64,000 nucleotides of DNA, from NCBI RefSeq assembly GCF_040436365.1, contig NZ_AP026369.1, positions 186,001 to 250,000 of the forward strand, written 5' to 3'. Of this stretch, positions 59,380-64,000 are shown in pieces; the first letter of the stretch is position 1; each line of letters starts with the position of its first letter. Both the position numbers and the translations under genes were made by a program. This stretch comes from Hydrogenimonas sp. SS33. GTDB taxonomy: Bacteria; Campylobacterota; Campylobacteria; Campylobacterales; Hydrogenimonadaceae. The notes beneath the pieces are model-generated. The model did no database searches and had not been told where the DNA came from. It worked only from the letters and a program-made list of their open reading frames with translations.

Positions 59380-60809
59380 AAATCCATTTTTTGATACGTC
59401 TTTCATTTGGCGGCCTGCTTTTTTTATTTCTGCTTACCGGCTGCGGCGGCGAAAACGGCTCTGCCGCCTCCGAAAAGCAGGAGCCTCGCAACTATACGCT
59501 CCATACAAACGTTACTGCGACGGTTTTCTGGATCGGTGAGGAGGCGGGGCCGCAAAACGGCGGTATCGCCAATCGTTCCAGTGCCTGGGATGAAAACTGG
59601 GTGGCGCATTACGGCGGTATCGACACGCCGAAGAGTCGCAAAGGATACGGGCCGGCGGGTTTCTTTCCTCATGAGAACCCTTTTTATGCGGCACTCCCTT
59701 TCAATGATTTTGATGCCGAGGGTCTCAGGAAGGCGAATCTTTCCGGGATCATCCCCTGGTATGAAGCCGGATTGCCGGATGGTCGTTCCTACTGCAAAAA
59801 CCGATGGATAGAAATCGTCAAAGGGAGCCGAAAAGCCTATGCCCAGTGGGAAGATGCCGGTCCTTTCGGCGAAGATGACGCCGCCTATGTTTTTGGCGAT
59901 GCGAGACCGAAAAACCGGATCAACGAAGGAGCGGGCATCGACCTTTCGCCGGCGGTAAGGGACTATCTCGGCCTGGAGGATATCGACCGGGTTGCGTGGC
60001 GTTTTGTCGATGAGAAAGATGTTCCCCAGGGGCCCTGGAAAAGGGTTGTTACGGTCAGCGGTGTCGATTGGCCGGCGTGGGTTTCTTTGGCACCCCGTAC
60101 GACATGGCAATGGCAGTTGCAGGGTGAGGTGAATCTCTCTTATGATGTAGATATGTACGATATCGACCTTTTCGAAGCGGAGCAAGCATTGATCGGGAGA
60201 CTCCATGCCGACGGAAAGTATGTGGTCTGTTATTTCAGTGCCGGCAGTTATGAAAAGTGGCGTGAGGACAGCGGAAGATTTCCCGAAGCGGTTCTCGGAA
60301 AACCGCTCCGGGAATGGGAAGGAGAGAGATGGCTGGATATCCGTGCCGAATCGGTTCGCGGCATTATGAAATCAAGGCTTGAACTGGCAAAAGCGAAAGG
60401 GTGTGATGCCGTGGAACCGGACAATGTAGACGGATATGTAAACAATACCGGTTTTGTTCTGACGGGAAGAGATCAGCTTGACTATAACCGGTTTCTTGCC
60501 GAAGAGGCCCATAAGCGGGGTTTGGGAGTGGGACTGAAAAACGACCTGGATCAATCGGAAACTTTGGAACCCTGGTTCGACTTCTCAATGAATGAAGAGT
60601 GTCATCAAGATCAGGAATGTGACCTTCTTACTCCTTTTATAAGAGCGGGGAAACCGGTTTTCAATGTAGAGTATGCACAAAAATACAGAGAAGATATAGA
60701 TGCCCGGTACATGCTTTGTGAAGATGCGAGAAGGCGGGGTTTTCACACACTCGTTCTTCCGGCCGGACTGGATGACAGTTTCCGCTACAGTTGTGACAAC
60801 ACTCCCTGA
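59376..60809 (+). CDS. Lipoprotein with GH114-type glycosidase domain
   Basis: The 477-residue protein has a lipoprotein signal (LLFLFLLTGC, Cys23), a first domain of unclear type (residues ~35-235; possibly a double-psi beta-barrel or similar sugar-binding domain), then a TIM-barrel domain of the GH114 endo-alpha-1,4-polygalactosaminidase family from WQWQLQGEV (about residue 244). The latter includes YDIDLFEA, VVCYFSAGSYEKWR and GCDAVEPDNVDGY, whose Glu346 and Asp348 are the likely catalytic area. GH114 enzymes cut galactosamine polymers such as Pel exopolysaccharide. It is translationally coupled to parB, which is surprising. G+C drops in the second half. Confidence 0.82.
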   Translation: MKIHFLIRLSFGGLLFLFLLTGCGGENGSAASEKQEPRNYTLHTNVTATVFWIGEEAGPQNGGIANRSSAWDENWVAHYGGIDTPKSRKGYGPAGFFPHENPFYAALPFNDFDAEGLRKANLSGIIPWYEAGLPDGRSYCKNRWIEIVKGSRKAYAQWEDAGPFGEDDAAYVFGDARPKNRINEGAGIDLSPAVRDYLGLEDIDRVAWRFVDEKDVPQGPWKRVVTVSGVDWPAWVSLAPRTTWQWQLQGEVNLSYDVDMYDIDLFEAEQALIGRLHADGKYVVCYFSAGSYEKWREDSGRFPEAVLGKPLREWEGERWLDIRAESVRGIMKSRLELAKAKGCDAVEPDNVDGYVNNTGFVLTGRDQLDYNRFLAEEAHKRGLGVGLKNDLDQSETLEPWFDFSMNEECHQDQECDLLTPFIRAGKPVFNVEYAQKYREDIDARYMLCEDARRRGFHTLVLPAGLDDSFRYSCDNTP

Positions 60810-61014
60810 AAGTTCTATAAAGTACCGATTTAGACCCTGGAGAAACGTTACATACAAGAGTGTGGTTGAAAAATTAGATATGACCGTCTGATTGCAATAG
60901 ACGAAAGATAGGTAATAGTGCAGGGTTGTTGCTGTTCAAAACTTTTCCTCTGCCGGAGAGTCCGGAAAACGATGGTTTTCCGAACCGCTCCATCGGGAAA
61001 AAATGTCGTGAATC

Positions 61015-61455
61015 CTATTTCTCCCACGCCCATCTTCTGACTTGGCGGTGGCACCATGTGCATTGCTGCATGATATGTGTATACCCTGCGGCAATCCGTG
61101 AATAGTCGTGTTTGCTGAAGATATCTTCACGCATCATGTCAACATATTTCTGAATTTTCATTTCACTCTGTTTGGCCATGCTCATGGCAAATTCAGGATT
61201 GTCGGGCATGAATCTCTTCAGAGCCTCTCCATGTTTAGTGAGAAAACCGGGACGCACCCTCTTGAGGTCCCTTACGCCGGCGAGCAGCAGTACTCTGTCG
61301 TTGTAGAGTATCGCTTTTTGGATCCGCATCAATCCGTTGGCCATGGATTTCATGGTATTTTTGAGCGCTTGTTGCTCCGGGGTCATTGGTGTTTTTGTCT
61401 GACCGGCACCCAACATCACAATTCCGAGTCCGAGTGTCAAAAGAATCTTCTTCAT
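61015..61455 (-). CDS. Periplasmic cytochrome c with C-terminal heme site
   Basis: The 146-residue protein has a signal peptide (MKKILLTLGLGIVMLGAG) and a single heme motif CTWCH at the C-terminus (Cys132, Cys135, His136), as in cytochrome c'-like four-helix proteins. The rest is helical and Met-rich. It stands alone between 205 bp and 127 bp gaps in which I see no gene. Confidence 0.82.
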   Translation of the reverse strand: MKKILLTLGLGIVMLGAGQTKTPMTPEQQALKNTMKSMANGLMRIQKAILYNDRVLLLAGVRDLKRVRPGFLTKHGEALKRFMPDNPEFAMSMAKQSEMKIQKYVDMMREDIFSKHDYSRIAAGYTHIMQQCTWCHRQVRRWAWEK

Positions 61456-61582
61456 GACAGCTCCTTTCGTTGTGATAAGAATATTTTATTCCAATAACCC
61501 AAAGGATGCCTTGAAAAATATAAATTAAGATTATATTTAATCTATTGGTGCAAGGTGATGTGAAATTCCATAGAAGTGATCG

Positions 61583-61900
61583 TCAGGAAAAGAGAAGAGA
61601 GTAGGGGCGCTCCAGTTGCTGCACGAGGGCCGGGATGCTGACGTTTCGGCTGACTCTAACGAACTCTTTGCCGTCGAGAAAGACGATGGCCGTGGGGATG
61701 GAGAAGACGCCAAACTGCGCCGCGATGTCGGGGTGTTCGCCCACATCCACGGTGATCTTTTCTATTTCGGGGAAACGGTCGTCGAATGCTTCGAAGAGTT
61801 TGGGCTGCAGGGCGTGGCAGACGTTGCAGTGCTCCCCCCAGAAGTAGAGCATCACCCCCGGTTTTTCGGCTATGGCTTGCTGTACGCTTTCCAGTGTCAT
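61583..61900 (-). CDS. Thioredoxin-like protein with CNVC active site
   Basis: The 105-residue cytoplasmic protein has a thioredoxin fold: VMLYFWGEHCNVCHALQPKL, with Cys25-Asn-Val-Cys28 instead of CGPC, and the cis-proline segment FSIPTAIVFLDG. The altered dipeptide suggests a different redox potential or partner. It is 3 bp downstream of uup on the same strand. Confidence 0.88.
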   Translation of the reverse strand: MTLESVQQAIAEKPGVMLYFWGEHCNVCHALQPKLFEAFDDRFPEIEKITVDVGEHPDIAAQFGVFSIPTAIVFLDGKEFVRVSRNVSIPALVQQLERPYSLLFS

Positions 61901-61903
61901 CGG

Positions 61904-63862
61904 TCACTCCTCTCTATTTTCCAGCTCTTCCTTGAGCTCCAGCAGCTCCAGGTAGCGGTCGGCTTTGGTGTTGTAGGCCACCTCCAGCCCGTTCAGTTCG
62001 TCGGTCAGTTTCTGGATGCCCTTTTCCTGATAGCAGTCGGGGTCGGCCAGGCATTCGTTGATTTCGGCGATGCGGTTTTCGAGCGCATCGATCTCCTCCG
62101 GCAGGGCGTCGAGTTCCCGCTGCTCTTTGTAGCTCAGTTTTCTTTTCTTTCTCTGGGCCTGCTTTGCCACCGGCCGGGGTTTCTCCTGTTCCGTTTCGAT
62201 CTCGTGTTCGTAGGCTTCCAGGTTTTTGAGCTCCTTTTCGATGGCGAGAAATTCGGAGTAGGGCCGGAAGCTCTCCTCGACGATGCCATGGCCTTTGAAA
62301 ATGAAAAGTTTTTTTGCGATCTTGTCCACGAAATAGCGGTCGTGGCTGACGAAAATGAGGGCGCCGGGAAAGTTGAGCAGGTACTCTTCGAGAATGTTGA
62401 TGGTGGGAATGTCGAGGTCGTTGGTCGGTTCGTCGAGGATGAGGCAGTCGACCTTTTTAGTAAAGAGCAGGGCCAGGGCGACCCGGTTCTTTTCACCGCC
62501 GCTGAGCACGCCGATCTTCTTGTCCAGGTACTCCTTGGGAAAGAGAAAATTTTTCAGGTAGCCGTAGACGTGCATGTTCTTGCCCTGTACGTCGACCCGG
62601 TCGCCGCCGTAGGGGCAGAAGGTTTCGATGAGGTTTTTGTCGTCGTCGAGCATCTCCCTGTGCTGGTCGAAATAGCCGATTTTGAAATCACCCCGTTTGA
62701 TGACGCCGGCGTCGGGTTTCTCCCGCCCCAGCAGCAGGTGAAGGAAGGTCGATTTTCCGCTGCCGTTCTTGCCGACGATGGCGATGCGGTCTTTCTGGAG
62801 GATGCGGTTGGAGAAGTTGTGGATGAGCAGTTTCTCCCCCAGCCGTTTCTCCAGATGCTCGATCTCGAAGAGGACCTTTTTCCGGCTGACCCCCTCTTCG
62901 CGGTTGAAGTGGTGTTTCTCCCGCTCCAGTTCCAGTTTGATCTTCCGGATGGCGGCAGGGTTCTTTTTCGCTTTTTCCCGCAGCTCCATGACCCGCTTTT
63001 TGCGCCCCTCGTTGCGTTTGAGCCGTGCTTTGACCCCCCGGCTGAGCCACTCCTCTTCGGCTTTGAGGAGTTTGAGGAGGTTTTCGTGCTCCTTCGCCAT
63101 GGCCTGCAGCAGCTGCTCTTTTTGCTGGAGGTAGCTTTCGTAGCCCCCCTTGAAGCTGCGCAGTTTGTGGTCGTCGATCTCCACGGTGCGCGTGGCGATG
63201 CGGTCGATGAAGTAGCGGTCGTGAGAGATGAGAAGCAGGGTGAAGCGCTCTTTGAGCAGGAGCTCTTCGAGAAATTCGACCATATAGACATCCAGGTGGT
63301 TGGTCGGCTCGTCCAGCATCAGGATGTCCGGCTTTTTCAGAAGCAAAGAGGCCAGCGCCACGCGGCGCTGCTCGCCCCCGCTGAGGAGGTTGACGGGGCG
63401 TTTTTCGTAGGTTTTGAGGTCGAACTCTTTGAGGATGCGTTCGATCTTGTCGTCCAGGTTCCAGGCGTTGTGGTAATCGAGAAAGGCAGTCAGTTTGGCG
63501 TGCTCCTCCAGCAGCGCTCTGTTGTCAAAATCCTCAGCCAGAAGATGGGAGAGCTCTTCGTAGCGGGCTTTGGCGGCCTGGATTTCGGTCAGCTCCTTCT
63601 CGATGGCCTCCCTGACCGTGACGCCCGCCTCGAACACGGGCTGCTGCGGCAGCATCTCGATACGGATGCCCTGACGGACGATGCGCTTGCCGCCATCGGG
63701 TTCGATCTCGCCGGCGACGATCTTCATGAGGGTGCTCTTGCCGCTGCCGTTACGCCCCACGATGACGATGCGTTCGCCCTCGTCGATATGGAAATCGATC
63801 CCTTTGAAAATGATCTGATGTTCGAACTGCTTGTCGACATCCAGGAGGTCTACGAGTGCCAT
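61904..63862 (-). CDS. uup: ABC-F ATPase, Uup type
   Basis: The 652-residue protein has two ABC domains with Walker A GRNGSGKST and GKNGSGKST, signatures LSGGEQRR and LSGGEKNR, Walker B ILMLDEPTNHLD and LILDEPTNDLD, an interdomain P-site linker, and a C-terminal coiled coil (about residues 560-652) that identifies Uup-like ABC-F proteins acting on ribosomes or DNA. Normal length. Confidence 0.95.
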   Translation of the reverse strand: MALVDLLDVDKQFEHQIIFKGIDFHIDEGERIVIVGRNGSGKSTLMKIVAGEIEPDGGKRIVRQGIRIEMLPQQPVFEAGVTVREAIEKELTEIQAAKARYEELSHLLAEDFDNRALLEEHAKLTAFLDYHNAWNLDDKIERILKEFDLKTYEKRPVNLLSGGEQRRVALASLLLKKPDILMLDEPTNHLDVYMVEFLEELLLKERFTLLLISHDRYFIDRIATRTVEIDDHKLRSFKGGYESYLQQKEQLLQAMAKEHENLLKLLKAEEEWLSRGVKARLKRNEGRKKRVMELREKAKKNPAAIRKIKLELEREKHHFNREEGVSRKKVLFEIEHLEKRLGEKLLIHNFSNRILQKDRIAIVGKNGSGKSTFLHLLLGREKPDAGVIKRGDFKIGYFDQHREMLDDDKNLIETFCPYGGDRVDVQGKNMHVYGYLKNFLFPKEYLDKKIGVLSGGEKNRVALALLFTKKVDCLILDEPTNDLDIPTINILEEYLLNFPGALIFVSHDRYFVDKIAKKLFIFKGHGIVEESFRPYSEFLAIEKELKNLEAYEHEIETEQEKPRPVAKQAQRKKRKLSYKEQRELDALPEEIDALENRIAEINECLADPDCYQEKGIQKLTDELNGLEVAYNTKADRYLELLELKEELENREE

Positions 63863-63928
63863 GGAATCCTTTTCTTATGCGATGCAACTACTTCGTTGTT
63901 TCGGAAATGGATTTTAACCTATCTGGGC

Positions 63929-63934
63929 TATAAT
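63929..63934 (+). promoter_or_regulatory. -10 box for the gene entering the right edge
   Basis: TATAAT lies 31 bp upstream of the ATG at 63966, divergent from uup. Confidence 0.45.
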
Positions 63935-63965
63935 CCGGCTAATTCAACCGATCGGGGCTATTTTC

Positions 63966-64000
63966 ATGATTCAGGCACTCTCCATTCTCTACTTTCTCTA
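63966..64000 (+). CDS. Start of a gene truncated by the window edge
   Basis: An ATG followed by eleven open codons (MIQALSILYFL) lies downstream of a -10 box. The hydrophobic start suggests a membrane or exported protein. Nothing more can be said. Confidence 0.35.
   Translation, partial: MIQALSILYFL

Overview
The window is about 64 kb of a GC-rich (by eye roughly 55-60%) bacterial chromosome. It is densely packed, with many ATGA or GTGA stop-start overlaps. Gene content points to a chemolithoautotrophic member of the Campylobacterota (former Epsilonproteobacteria), possibly a Hydrogenimonas- or Sulfurovum/Sulfurimonas-like vent or sediment organism. The evidence is a reductive-TCA-type gene run (monomeric isocitrate dehydrogenase, Mdh, two-subunit class I fumarase, SucCD, KorDABC), ribonuclease Y, CmoB, and many small periplasmic cytochromes and efflux systems. 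The genus is inference. No tRNA, rRNA, CRISPR array, prophage or transposase gene was seen.

Layout. 1-8.8 kb: central carbon run icd(partial)-mdh-fumAB-sucCD-HMA protein-korDABC. 9-12.4 kb: an isolated molybdopterin oxidoreductase, the RNase P RNA gene rnpB with an enlarged P12 region, a periplasmic alpha-carbonic anhydrase and a small zinc-ribbon protein. 12.5-17.1 kb (minus strand): a four-gene, translationally coupled operon encoding the sigma, epsilon and MutL proteins of a coenzyme-B12 glutamate mutase plus an AMP-forming ligase. No methylaspartase is present. 17.1-24.7 kb: small membrane protein, RraA-like protein, then a heavy-metal efflux operon (metal-binding leader protein, cytochrome c, PepSY protein, TolC-like, adaptor, RND pump). 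24.7-31.5 kb: metallopeptidase, SYLF protein, adaptor-argD-TolC-like run, MidA methyltransferase, ankyrin protein, ThiS. 31.5-38.1 kb: acpS-fliL, MlaE-like permease, pssA, HicA-like orphan, radA, ftsY, TlpA-like lipoprotein. 38.2-45.1 kb: ygfA-rny, a repeat-rich 640 bp gap, a small protein paralogous to one at 33.5 kb, CDF transporter, cmoB, thioesterase, metallo-beta-lactamase hydrolase, DUF455 ferritin-like protein. 45.2-51.2 kb: DegT aminotransferase, lpxK, a secreted jelly-roll-like protein and an iron-type ABC importer. 51.5-57.5 kb: anion/arsenite-type transporter, argB, lipoprotein, ABM protein, cutA, thrC, HI0933-type flavoprotein. 57.6-63.9 kb: ParA-ParB-GH114 lipoprotein operon, cytochrome c, thioredoxin-like protein, Uup ABC-F ATPase.

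Two things stand out beyond ordinary housekeeping. The first is the glutamate mutase/AMP-ligase operon. Its epsilon subunit keeps the substrate and catalytic residues, the sigma subunit has a variant DxHxxA cobalamin motif, and the ligase lacks the usual A10 lysine. The second is a family of dispersed, hairpin-rich intergenic repeats of roughly 75-165 bp, ended by GTTACGCAAA/TTTGCGTAAC-like arms. Several copies lie just downstream of a -10 box, so in 5' leaders. They also flank a duplicated 3' end of rny and both members of a small paralogous protein family. A 25-base segment from the enlarged rnpB P12 region recurs exactly in the rny-downstream repeat cluster.
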